Source: Calothrix sp. PCC 6303
GTDB taxonomy: Bacteria; Cyanobacteriota; Cyanobacteriia; Cyanobacteriales; Nostocaceae
Length of the DNA stretch: 64,000 nt
NCBI RefSeq assembly: GCF_000317435.1
Contig: NC_019751.1
Location: 1,860,001 to 1,924,000, forward strand
Direction: 5' to 3'
In this document: one piece after another, positions 23,331-31,150 of the stretch
How the letters are laid out: each line of letters begins with the position of its first letter
Position numbering within the stretch: position 1 is the first letter of the stretch
Made by a program: the position numbers and the translations under genes
The notes under the pieces: model-generated
What the model was told of the DNA's origin: nothing
Seen by the model: only the letters and a program-made list of their open reading frames with translations
The model's database searches: none

Positions 23331-24935
23331 ATGCGAGTTTTATTCGTCTATCCAGTGTTTCCAAAAACATTTTGGTCTTATGAAAAGATATTAGATTTAG
23401 TCGATCGAAAAGTCTTATTACCACCTTTGGGTTTGGTGACAGTAGCGGCAATTTTACCCCAGGAATGGGAATTTAAATTAGTTGATCGTAATATTCGCGC
23501 CGTCACCGAGGAAGAATGGGAATGGGCAGAAATGGTGATTTTCTCCGCCATGATTGTCCAAAAACAAGATTTAATCGAGCAAATTGGCGAAGCTAAACGT
23601 CATGGTAAATTAGTGGCAGTTGGTGGACCTTATCCAACTTCTGTTCCCGATGTTGCGAAAGCAGCAGGTGCCGATTTCCTAATTTTGGATGAGGGAGAAC
23701 TCACCCTACCCATGTTTGTGGATGCAGTGAATCGGGGGGAAACTTCCGGAATATTCCGCGCTACCGAAAAGCCTGATGTCACCTCCACACCGATTCCTCG
23801 GTTCGATTTGCTAGATTTCACCGCTTATGATTCCATGTCCATCCAGTTTTCGCGGGGTTGCCCCTTCCAATGCGAATTCTGCGATATTATTGTCCTTTAC
23901 GGACGCAAACCCCGCACCAAGACTCCAGCGCAACTCCTAGCAGAGTTAGATTACCTCTATGAATTGGGTTGGCGACGCAGTGTCTTCATGGTGGATGATA
24001 ATTTCATTGGCAATAAGCGAAATGTGAAGCTGTTGCTGAATGAATTAAAAATATGGGTAGCTGAACATCAATATCCCTTCAGTTTCGATACCGAAGCATC
24101 AATTGATTTGGCACAGGATCAAGAATTGATGGAATTGATGGTGGAATGTGGTTTCAAAGCGGTATTTTTGGGAATTGAAACCCCCGACGAAGATAGTTTA
24201 CAGCTAACTAAGAAATTCCAAAACACCCGCAGTTCCCTAACTGAAGCGGTAGAAGCCATCATCCGAACAGGATTGCGCCCGATGGCTGGCTTTATTATAG
24301 GCTTTGATGGTGAGAAAGCTGGAGCAGGCGATCGCATTGTCAGATTTGCCGAGTTAGCTGCGATTCCTTCTACTACCTTTGCCATGTTACAAGCGCTACC
24401 TAATACAGCATTGTGGCATCGCCTCACCAAAGAAGGTAGATTACGGGAAAACAAAGACGGCAACATCAATCAAACCACATTGATGAACTTCATTCCCACC
24501 CGTCCCCTAGCAGATATTGCCAGTGAATATGTGGAAGCATTCTGTGCTTTATACGATCCCACAAAATATTTGGATCGTACCTATCGCTGCTTTTTAATGA
24601 TGGGCAGTCCCAAATGGACAGCACCAGCCAAATTCCCCGAATTAATCGTTTTGAAAGCATTTGCCATTATTCTGTGGAGACAAGGCATCAAACGGGAAAC
24701 AAGGTGGAAATTCTGGCATCACCTATTTAGCATTCTCAAGCGTAATCCCAAAGTTTTCGATCATTATCTTGCCACCTGCGCCCATATCGAACATTTCTAT
24801 GAATATCGGCAAATAGTCCGCGATGAAATTGAATCACAACTTAAGGAATACTTAGCCCAAGGTGCCGAAAAACCCTACGTGGTTCCAGTAAAAACCCAAG
24901 AAAAGAAACAAGCAAAAGAAGCGATCGCATCCTAA
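23331..24935 (+). CDS. B12-binding-domain radical SAM protein
   Basis: A 534-residue enzyme with an N-terminal cobalamin-binding-like Rossmann domain (LFVYPVFPKTFWSYEKIL to VAVGGPYPTSVPD), then a radical SAM core with CxxxCxxC at Cys177, Cys181 and Cys184 (RGCPFQCEFCDI). Downstream are VFMVDDNFIGNK and GFIIGFDGE, and a C-terminal DUF4070-type region. The order matches the family that includes the hopanoid C-2 methylase HpnP, so C-methylation of a lipid is one possibility, but paralogues with unknown substrates are numerous in cyanobacteria. SD GAGGAG precedes the ATG. No hopanoid genes are nearby. Confidence 0.85.
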   Translation: MRVLFVYPVFPKTFWSYEKILDLVDRKVLLPPLGLVTVAAILPQEWEFKLVDRNIRAVTEEEWEWAEMVIFSAMIVQKQDLIEQIGEAKRHGKLVAVGGPYPTSVPDVAKAAGADFLILDEGELTLPMFVDAVNRGETSGIFRATEKPDVTSTPIPRFDLLDFTAYDSMSIQFSRGCPFQCEFCDIIVLYGRKPRTKTPAQLLAELDYLYELGWRRSVFMVDDNFIGNKRNVKLLLNELKIWVAEHQYPFSFDTEASIDLAQDQELMELMVECGFKAVFLGIETPDEDSLQLTKKFQNTRSSLTEAVEAIIRTGLRPMAGFIIGFDGEKAGAGDRIVRFAELAAIPSTTFAMLQALPNTALWHRLTKEGRLRENKDGNINQTTLMNFIPTRPLADIASEYVEAFCALYDPTKYLDRTYRCFLMMGSPKWTAPAKFPELIVLKAFAIILWRQGIKRETRWKFWHHLFSILKRNPKVFDHYLATCAHIEHFYEYRQIVRDEIESQLKEYLAQGAEKPYVVPVKTQEKKQAKEAIAS

Positions 24936-25015
24936 TTAAAAGCCTACTTTAGAAGTGCGATCGCATCGTAGAATCAACAGGTGTAAATAGTCCCAATATC
25001 CCAAATATCCCAAAT

Positions 25016-25045
25016 GTAGAGACGCGATACATCGCGTCTTTCTCC
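25016..25045. repeat. Dispersed palindrome with AGACGCGAT arms
   Basis: AGACGCGAT (25020-25028) and ATCGCGTCT (25031-25039) form a perfect short hairpin within GTAGAGACGCGATACATCG. It belongs to a palindrome family widespread in cyanobacterial spacers; a relative with GTAGAGACGTAGCA arms is at 38440-38468. Followed by TTTCT, it may also end transcription of the radical SAM gene. Confidence 0.65.
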
Positions 25046-25081
25046 CCCCGTATCCTATCAATAATCGATAACCAACAAATC

Positions 25082-25405
25082 ATGGCAGATATTCAAATCG
25101 CTGTTGAAGGTGAAAATGCAGTCTTCGCAACCGAGGAACTTTTGGCTATTTCGGGGATTTCGGGAAGCTATACCACACCCGATGAAACTGAAAGAGAAGC
25201 AACGGTTGCGACGGTTGCAACCATTGTGGGGATTGTAGGGGGAACAATGGCGATCGCCGAACAAATTCGCAAGTGGTATCTTGAATATAAACAGCACAAA
25301 TCTGGTGGAACAATTTCCAAGGTGTTGATTGTAGGCAAGAATGGCGAAAGGCTACTTTTGGAAGGTGCTACAGCCGAACAAATCCAGCGGATTTTGAATG
25401 GTTGA
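25082..25405 (+). CDS. EACC1-like small protein (effector-associated constant component)
   Basis: A 107-residue protein. An N-terminal beta segment (ADIQIAVEGENAVFATEELL) is followed by a hydrophobic, glycine-rich segment (TVATIVGIVGGTMAIAEQI, about residues 45-63), a basic helix RKWYLEYKQHK, and a C-terminal two-strand plus helix unit (SKVLIVGKNGERLLLEGA, then TAEQIQRILNG). This order is that of EACC1 proteins, small partners found beside protease/STAND NTPase conflict systems. It precedes the CHAT-NTPase-TPR gene by 157 bases on the same strand. The assignment rests on pattern and context, not on a profile search. Confidence 0.6.
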   Translation: MADIQIAVEGENAVFATEELLAISGISGSYTTPDETEREATVATVATIVGIVGGTMAIAEQIRKWYLEYKQHKSGGTISKVLIVGKNGERLLLEGATAEQIQRILNG

Positions 25406-25435
25406 TTTACATAAAAACATCTGTTGTAGGGGTTT

Positions 25436-25464
25436 AGCATTGCTAAACCCCTACAGTGGGGTCT
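25436..25464. repeat. Perfect palindrome between EACC1-like gene and CHAT gene
   Basis: GTAGGGGTTTAGCA and TGCTAAACCCCTAC form a nearly perfect 14-bp stem with a one-base loop (25436-25464). Related GTAG...CTAC palindromes occur at 25016 and 38440. It starts 30 bases after the first gene's stop and could act as an attenuator between the two genes or be a simple mobile palindrome. Confidence 0.7.
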
Positions 25465-25562
25465 ATTTATCTGAGAATAGTTATAGAACAATACCAAAGC
25501 TGTCCGGAATGAGACTAGTCACCATTGTGGATAATATTTGACACCCCCATTTTCCCGGATTT

Positions 25563-28500
25563 ATGCCAGTCCTGCGCTTTGACCTCAAATTAATTCAGAA
25601 AAATAACGTAGAGTTACGTTATTTTTTTAACAACAAAACCCAGTACGAACAACGCAATCTGGATTTAGCGGAGATTGCCGACTTAGTTAAAATCGCCGAA
25701 CGTGATTATTACACTAGTTTACCCGAATCCCATGATGTGACGGGAAGACGGTTATTTAATTGGTTGGATGGCAATGAGCGTTGGTTGAGTCGAGCAATTG
25801 GGGAATGTCGGGGACAAGAGTTAGTTGTCGCAATCAAGGCAGAGCAACAATTAACACATCTGCCTTGGGAAGTGTTGCACGATGGAACTGAGTTTTTAAT
25901 TAATCGGGTGAATCCGGTGGTGGTTCCGGTGCGGTGGGTGGAAGGAAATGGGGTAACTCAGGAGTTGGAAACGCGAGCTTTACGGGTCTTGTTTATGGCA
26001 ACTTCTCCTGTGGATGTGGAACCTGTACTGGATTTTGAGGGAGAAGAAGCGAAGATTTTAGAGGCAACTCAAGCCACAAATTCTCCTGTGGAGTTGAGAG
26101 TTGAAGAAAGTGGTTCAACATCGGGATTAAAAAGGGTTTGGAGTCGCTACAGCGATCATAATATTTTTGATGTGTTTCACCTCAGTGGACACGCTTCCAT
26201 AAATGAAGATGGTGTACCTTGTTTCATTACCGAGGATGAAACAGGGAAAAGTTTTTATATAGAGACGGAAACGGGGAAACGTTTTGGTACCACAGCGGAA
26301 GAATTAGCTGGAGTATTGCAATTTCGCTTTCCCAAGCTGGTGTTTTTGTCGGGATGTCGAACTGGGGAATCTGTCAAGAATGGAACTTTACCTTCAATGG
26401 CTGAAGCTTTGATTGGACACGGTGCAACAGCGGTTTTGGGTTGGGGTCGTCCGGTGATGGATACGAGTGCGACAATGGCAGCGGCGCAGTTGTATGGCAA
26501 ATTGGCGAATGGGTATAGTTTGCCTCAAGCTTTGGCTGTGACATACAGGTTTTTACTGAAAGAACAGATTCGAGATTGGCATTTGTTGCGGTTGTATGTG
26601 CGGGGAGAATGTCCCGGTGCTTTGGTACAACCTTTGGAAGATCAAGTTTGGATGCCTCCAGAACCCGTATACGAGCAATTTTTAGATCCAGCAACTCAAC
26701 AGGTGCGGGTAGCAACTCCCGATCAATTTGTGGGCAGGAGACGCACTTTACAACGCTGTCTTTTAGCACTTCGCAAACCGTCAAATTTGGGTGTATTGAT
26801 TCACGGAATGGGAGGTTTGGGGAAAAGTACGGTGACAGCGAGATTGTTGGAGAGGATGATTGGTTATGACCGCATTGTAATTTATCGGGGATTGGATGAA
26901 GCTAAGTTGATAAATCTGCTTTCCCAGCAATGTACTGCGGAAGCGGGACATGAGATTTTGAATGGTAAGTTACCTTTGATGCAGCGATTGACGAAGTTTT
27001 TGCAAGGGGGTTTGAATAGCGACAAACAGCGGTTTATTTTTGTTTTGGATGATTTTGAAGCCAATTTAGAATCAGGAGAACTGCAAGGTCAAAATCACGT
27101 CCTCAAACCGGAAGTGGTATCTGTACTCACCGCACTTTTTCAGGCAATTCAACAATCTCGACTTCCCCATCGGGTAATTATTACCTGTCGTTACGATTTT
27201 AGATTACCGCAATTTGACCGCAACCTTTACCGCGAACCTTTAGCAGCATTGCGGAACGCGGATTTAATTAAGAAATACAACCGTTTGCAGTCATTTAACG
27301 GCACGATCAAAATAGACTCAGAATTAGAATTGCGAGCGAAAAAAGCTGCTGATGGGAATCCCCGGTTGTTGGAATGGTTGGATAAAATTCTCTGTGATGG
27401 AATTACCGATGTCGCGGTGATTTTAGCCAAGATTGAGAGTAAGGAAAAAGAATTCCGCGAGGATATTTTGGCAGAGGAATTGTTGAAACAGCAACATGTC
27501 GATTTAAAAAGGTTGCTGGGAACAGCTTTGATTTATGAGTTACCAGTTGTTAAAGATGCGATTTCGGCAATTTGTCAGGATATAGGGAATTTGGATAGTC
27601 ATATCCAGCGTGCTGTGGGTTTGGGTTTATTGGAAGTTAATGTAACTAGCAATGAAGAACTATATCGCGTTTCCCGGATTCTGGAAGCATTATTATTAGT
27701 TGCAGAAGATGGGGGAAGTTTAGCAGGAGAAGCAGCAAAGGTTTTATATCGGTTGTGGTGGGAAGAAGCAGAAACATCAACCGAAGAACAAAAATTAGAA
27801 ATTCATCGACTTGCTTTGTTGGGGAGAGAAACGGAAATAGCTGGTAATTTAGCATCTAATATCGCAAATAAATGGTGGCACAAAAGTCGTTATAGAGAAA
27901 CAGTAGAGCTTTGTAAATCAACCTTAGACATCACACAAGATTATCGCGTTCTTAAAGAAATGGCTTATTGCCAACAACAACTGGGTGAAGTTGAACAAGC
28001 ATTAAAAAATTATCAGCAAGCTAAAAAACTTTGTCCGTTGTCAGACGAAACAGAGACAGCAAGCATTTGTCATTATTTAGCAATAATTTACGCACAACAG
28101 GGTAAAGTGGAACATGCGATCGCGCTTTACCAACAGTCTTTGGAATTAAAGGAAAAAATTGGTGATATCCAAGGAAAAGCTGCTTCGTTACACCAACTTG
28201 CTATAATTTACGCACAACAGGGTGAAGTGGAACAAGCGATCACGCTTCACCAACAGTCTTTGGAATTAAATGAAAAAATTGGTAACATCCAAGGAAAATC
28301 TGCTTCGTTACACTGTCTTGCAATGATTTACGCTCGACAGGGTGAAGTGGAACATGCGATCGCGCTTTACCAACAGTCTTTGGATTTACTGGAAAAAATT
28401 GGTAATATCCAAGGAAAAGCTGCTTCGTTACACCAACTTGCTGGGATTTACGCTCAACAGGGTGAAGTGGAACATGCGATCGCGCTTTTTCAACAGTCTT

Positions 28501-28817
28501 TGGATTTATACGAAAAAATTGGTGATGTCCAAGGAAAAGCTGCTTCGTTACACTGTCTTGCTGGGATTTACGCTCAACAGGGTGAAGTGGAACAAGCGAT
28601 CGCGCTTTTTCAACAGTCTTTGGATTTATACGAAAAAATTGGTGATGTCCAAGGAAAAGCCATGACTTTGTGGTGGTTAGGACATATCGCACAACAGCAA
28701 GGAAATTACACCACCGCACTTGAATATTTACAGGAATCCTTCAACATATTACAGCGAATCAAATCACCGGATGCGGAAAAAGTGGGAAAATTGATTTCTG
28801 AAGTTCAATTTAATTAA
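25563..28817 (+). CDS. CHAT protease - STAND NTPase - TPR protein (NLR-like)
   Basis: A 1084-residue modular protein. Residues about 135-345 form a CHAT (caspase-like) peptidase domain with catalytic His210 (HLSGHASINEDG) and Cys265 (FLSGCRTGES). Residues about 385-800 hold a STAND/AP-ATPase NTPase: Walker A GMGGLGKST with Lys421, Walker B FIFVLDD at 491-497, and a sensor-like RVIITCRYDFRLP. From about 800 to the end are TPRs, six or more, five being almost identical 40-residue units. The order effector-switch-sensor is that of NLR-type immunity or cell-death proteins. It follows an EACC1-like gene. The CHAT domain would cleave a target on activation; target and trigger are unknown. Confidence 0.9.
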   Translation: MPVLRFDLKLIQKNNVELRYFFNNKTQYEQRNLDLAEIADLVKIAERDYYTSLPESHDVTGRRLFNWLDGNERWLSRAIGECRGQELVVAIKAEQQLTHLPWEVLHDGTEFLINRVNPVVVPVRWVEGNGVTQELETRALRVLFMATSPVDVEPVLDFEGEEAKILEATQATNSPVELRVEESGSTSGLKRVWSRYSDHNIFDVFHLSGHASINEDGVPCFITEDETGKSFYIETETGKRFGTTAEELAGVLQFRFPKLVFLSGCRTGESVKNGTLPSMAEALIGHGATAVLGWGRPVMDTSATMAAAQLYGKLANGYSLPQALAVTYRFLLKEQIRDWHLLRLYVRGECPGALVQPLEDQVWMPPEPVYEQFLDPATQQVRVATPDQFVGRRRTLQRCLLALRKPSNLGVLIHGMGGLGKSTVTARLLERMIGYDRIVIYRGLDEAKLINLLSQQCTAEAGHEILNGKLPLMQRLTKFLQGGLNSDKQRFIFVLDDFEANLESGELQGQNHVLKPEVVSVLTALFQAIQQSRLPHRVIITCRYDFRLPQFDRNLYREPLAALRNADLIKKYNRLQSFNGTIKIDSELELRAKKAADGNPRLLEWLDKILCDGITDVAVILAKIESKEKEFREDILAEELLKQQHVDLKRLLGTALIYELPVVKDAISAICQDIGNLDSHIQRAVGLGLLEVNVTSNEELYRVSRILEALLLVAEDGGSLAGEAAKVLYRLWWEEAETSTEEQKLEIHRLALLGRETEIAGNLASNIANKWWHKSRYRETVELCKSTLDITQDYRVLKEMAYCQQQLGEVEQALKNYQQAKKLCPLSDETETASICHYLAIIYAQQGKVEHAIALYQQSLELKEKIGDIQGKAASLHQLAIIYAQQGEVEQAITLHQQSLELNEKIGNIQGKSASLHCLAMIYARQGEVEHAIALYQQSLDLLEKIGNIQGKAASLHQLAGIYAQQGEVEHAIALFQQSLDLYEKIGDVQGKAASLHCLAGIYAQQGEVEQAIALFQQSLDLYEKIGDVQGKAMTLWWLGHIAQQQGNYTTALEYLQESFNILQRIKSPDAEKVGKLISEVQFN
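28081..28680 (+). repeat. Five tandem 120-bp repeats inside the TPR region
   Basis: Starting at 28081, 28201, 28321, 28441 and 28561, the DNA repeats in exact 120-base register, each unit coding one 40-residue TPR and most containing a HIP1 octamer GCGATCGC. The last two copies differ at a single base over the first roughly 98 positions, so they arose by recent duplication or are kept alike by gene conversion. All copies keep the reading frame. Confidence 0.95.
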
Positions 28818-29085
28818 CTTCTGCAACAATCACCAGAAGCGCAAGAGTATTCCAACAAATAAATGATCCAAAATCCGTCATTGCGAGGAGGAACGACGAA
28901 GCAATCGCAAGGACTTGGAGACTATGAGATTGCTTCATTCCGCTTCGCTTCATTCGCAATGACAATTGGGTATTTTTTTACTTGGAATACTCCAACAGTT
29001 ATATCAACAACTTGAATCAGCAGATGAGGATACCCGCAATCGAATATTTGCTCGGTTGCGGGAATTGATGAATAATCAATAAACG
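28818..29085 (+). pseudogene. Broken coding remnant behind the CHAT-NTPase-TPR gene
   Basis: After the stop codon at 28817, frame fragments continue: LLQQSPEAQEYSN (about 28818-28860) and, past an inserted palindromic repeat, QQLYQQLESADEDTRNRIF ending at TAA near 29082. The sequence AGTATTCCAACA before and GAATACTCCAACA after the insert are similar, as if the element entered a small reading frame. This suggests either the decayed tail of the preceding gene or of a second small gene. No start codon can be assigned. Confidence 0.5.
28875..28964. mobile_element. MITE-like palindromic repeat
   Basis: About 88 bases bounded by GTCATTGCGA (28877-28886) and TCGCAATGAC (28954-28963), perfect 10-base terminal inverted repeats, with internal GAACGACGAAGCAATC and GAGATTGCTTC partly complementary. 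The type CGTCATTGCGAGG...GAAGCAATC is a widely dispersed bacterial palindromic element. It codes for nothing. Confidence 0.8.
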
Positions 29086-29164
29086 GCTTTCCCCCACTGC
29101 CTACTGCCTACTGCCTTGACGTACTAGTTCATTAAGGTTTTTTCTTTCCCTTATTCCCTGCTTC

Positions 29165-30721
29165 TTATTTGAACTTTGGCAACTCCACCGCAGCTAAAGA
29201 ATTACGTCTTTTAGTGGGACGATTGGGGTAAACAATGGGAGAAGGAGAACCGGCATCATCATGATCCAAATATTCTCCTTCTCCCGATAAAGTCTCAATT
29301 TGAGTGAGTTGTGATATTTCTTGCCAGTAGTCATCTGCGAGAATAGGATTAGTTTCCTTTGATGATGCTGGTTGCTGTTCATCTGGCGAAGAAGTTTCAG
29401 CGCTGACAGTAATTGTATCGGGATTAATAGTGGTTTCCAAAGGAGATGCAGCAGCACCCCAGGTTGGAATCTCCTCAAATTGTGAACAGTCTTTGAAAGC
29501 TTCTTGTTCGCTGCTTTCTGTTTGATTTGAGGTTTCTGGATTTGTTCGAGTTTGGGAATTAAAAAACATCTGAATCACATCATCAATTTTTTCTTCCAAA
29601 CTGTGGGAATTGGAATTTGCTTGATGTGACTCAAAATTAGGTTTTTCTTGCCAGGGTGAAGCAGCACCAGGGGAATCATTCCAAATATCCCCAACAATAT
29701 CAGCTTCCTCTTCATCTGCTGACCATGGCTTGATGGGTTGAGCATTTGCTAAGAGAGACTTAAATTTTCGCACATGAGGGGATTGACGGTTGGAATTATG
29801 ATAAGATTGGTTTCCATTATCACTATCTTCATCACTGGGAATGGAAGTCTCCAAGCATTTTTCCAAAGCTGCCTTAAATTGGAGAGTCTGGCGTTGCTGA
29901 CGCATTAATCGAGTTCGCAGTTCTTTACAGGCATTTTCTGAATGTAGTAGGTGCTGTGACTGTTCTTGGTGGTGAGATTGTAACAAAGCGCATTCCCGCT
30001 CTAATTGTGCCAAACGTTGCTGACTAAATTCCAGCTGCGCTTTATAGGTTTCAATTAAAGTTTCTTGACGTTGAACATTTTGCTCGGAAGTGTCTAATTT
30101 TTGATACAGTGACTGAATTTGCTCTTGGGTAGCAGCAAACTCCTGAGCTTGTTCTTTGAGGATTGATTCGGTTACACCGGAGCGTTTTTTTTGTAACTGC
30201 AAAGCTTTTTCCGACTCACTGAGTTTAGACGTAAGAGTCTCCACTTGCTGATACAAATCATCATTCGCTTGGCGTAATTCTTGATTTAGCGTCAGTAACT
30301 GCTGAAATTCTGCATTAATCGCCGCTTGTTTTTCCCTATCAGGTTCAGTTACCCAATCACCAGGATTTGGCAAGGAATTGGCTTCAGTTTCACCAGTTTG
30401 ATTTTCCCAATAACCGTCATCTAAAGCAAAAATGGATTCAAGATCCTCATCTTGACTCACCTCAAAACCCTCTTCTGGCTCTTCTTTGCCCCCTAAACTT
30501 TGTTTTGACAGTTGTCGAGAAGAATTTGCCTCTTCAAAGGTGCTGCCTTTTTCTCCTTGATTTTGTTGCACATCAATCGGAGAAAACTTAGCTATGGCGA
30601 TGCTCTCAGTCGGTATGACAGTATAAAACGGACAACTAGCCTGCTCTAACGATATCGGACTCGCAGAATTTAGGGGTTGGATTAAATCCCCATCATCTGG
30701 GGTGTTAGGCTCATTCATCAC
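29165..30721 (-). CDS. Large acidic coiled-coil protein, unknown function
   Basis: A 518-residue protein starting MMNEPNTPDDG. The N-terminal 125 residues are acidic and low in structure. Residues about 130-290 form a long coiled coil (QQLLTLNQELRQANDDLYQQ, then LESEKALQLQKK-type heptads) ending in RLMRQQRQTLQFKAALEKCLE. A disordered acidic tail holds short ordered patches (QPIKPWSADEEEADIV; ADDYWQEISQLTQI) and a basic C-terminus NRPTKRRNSLAAVELPKFK. No catalytic domain. The pattern suggests a scaffold or cytoskeleton-like protein of cyanobacteria; function unknown. Confidence 0.8.
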   Translation of the reverse strand: MMNEPNTPDDGDLIQPLNSASPISLEQASCPFYTVIPTESIAIAKFSPIDVQQNQGEKGSTFEEANSSRQLSKQSLGGKEEPEEGFEVSQDEDLESIFALDDGYWENQTGETEANSLPNPGDWVTEPDREKQAAINAEFQQLLTLNQELRQANDDLYQQVETLTSKLSESEKALQLQKKRSGVTESILKEQAQEFAATQEQIQSLYQKLDTSEQNVQRQETLIETYKAQLEFSQQRLAQLERECALLQSHHQEQSQHLLHSENACKELRTRLMRQQRQTLQFKAALEKCLETSIPSDEDSDNGNQSYHNSNRQSPHVRKFKSLLANAQPIKPWSADEEEADIVGDIWNDSPGAASPWQEKPNFESHQANSNSHSLEEKIDDVIQMFFNSQTRTNPETSNQTESSEQEAFKDCSQFEEIPTWGAAASPLETTINPDTITVSAETSSPDEQQPASSKETNPILADDYWQEISQLTQIETLSGEGEYLDHDDAGSPSPIVYPNRPTKRRNSLAAVELPKFK

Positions 30722-30950
30722 TCTTCACCCACAACTTTTAGTCTAAAAAGCACATACTACCTGCTGCTTTAATCTTATCTACAAGGTTAACTAGCACCTA
30801 CAGTAATAAGTTATTGTTTGATGATATTTTTAACAACCACTACCATTACTACCATCAATGAAGAAGGTTAGGCAATGAATCATTTTACACAACTTAGTTT
30901 TTTAATGTAGATATTTTGTTATAAAACGCAATTGTGAATTTGTCACTAGT

Positions 30951-31062
30951 AGGAGGCAAGAAGCAGGGGGAAGGGGGCAAGGAAGGGGGCAAGGAAGGGG
31001 GCAAGGAAGGGGGCAAGGAAGGGGGCAAGGAAGGGGGCAGGGGGCAGGGGGCAGGAGGCAGT
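30951..31062. repeat. G-rich 12-bp minisatellite
   Basis: GGAAGGGGGCAA repeats about five to six times in tandem (30968-31038), framed by related AGGAGGCAAGAAGCAGG and GGGGGCAGGGGGCAGG variants. The strand is almost all purine, with many runs of five G. A 61-codon open frame on the other strand is just CPLPCPLP repeated and is not a gene. A heptamer cousin is at 63126-63186. Confidence 0.9.
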
Positions 31063-31108
31063 CACGATGAATTTTTTTCACCGTCAAGTATGTAAGGGAT
31101 TTTCCGAC

Positions 31109-31148
31109 TACTCACTCATTACTCATTACTCATTACTCATTACTCATT
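31109..31148. repeat. ACTCATT heptamer tandem repeat
   Basis: The heptamer CATTACT repeats about five times in a row, ending inside the stop region of the leftward gene at 31151. This is the STRR type (period 7) known from heterocystous cyanobacteria. A partial inverse (GAGTAATGAGTAATAAAT) is at 45463-45475 and 52618-52640. Confidence 0.88.
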
Positions 31149-31150
31149 TT

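Noticed and set aside
28240-28719. A 159-codon leftward frame with repeated FFRINPKTVEKARS units
   Set aside because: It is the reverse strand of the 120-bp TPR repeats; its repeats come from the sense gene and it has no independent signal.
30951-31062. Regularly spaced repeats that might suggest a CRISPR array
   Set aside because: The unit is 12 bp with no unique spacers, so it is a minisatellite. No cas genes are in the window.
30902-31087. A 61-codon frame with CPLPCPLP repeats
   Set aside because: Pure translation of the 12-bp minisatellite; no start context or domain.
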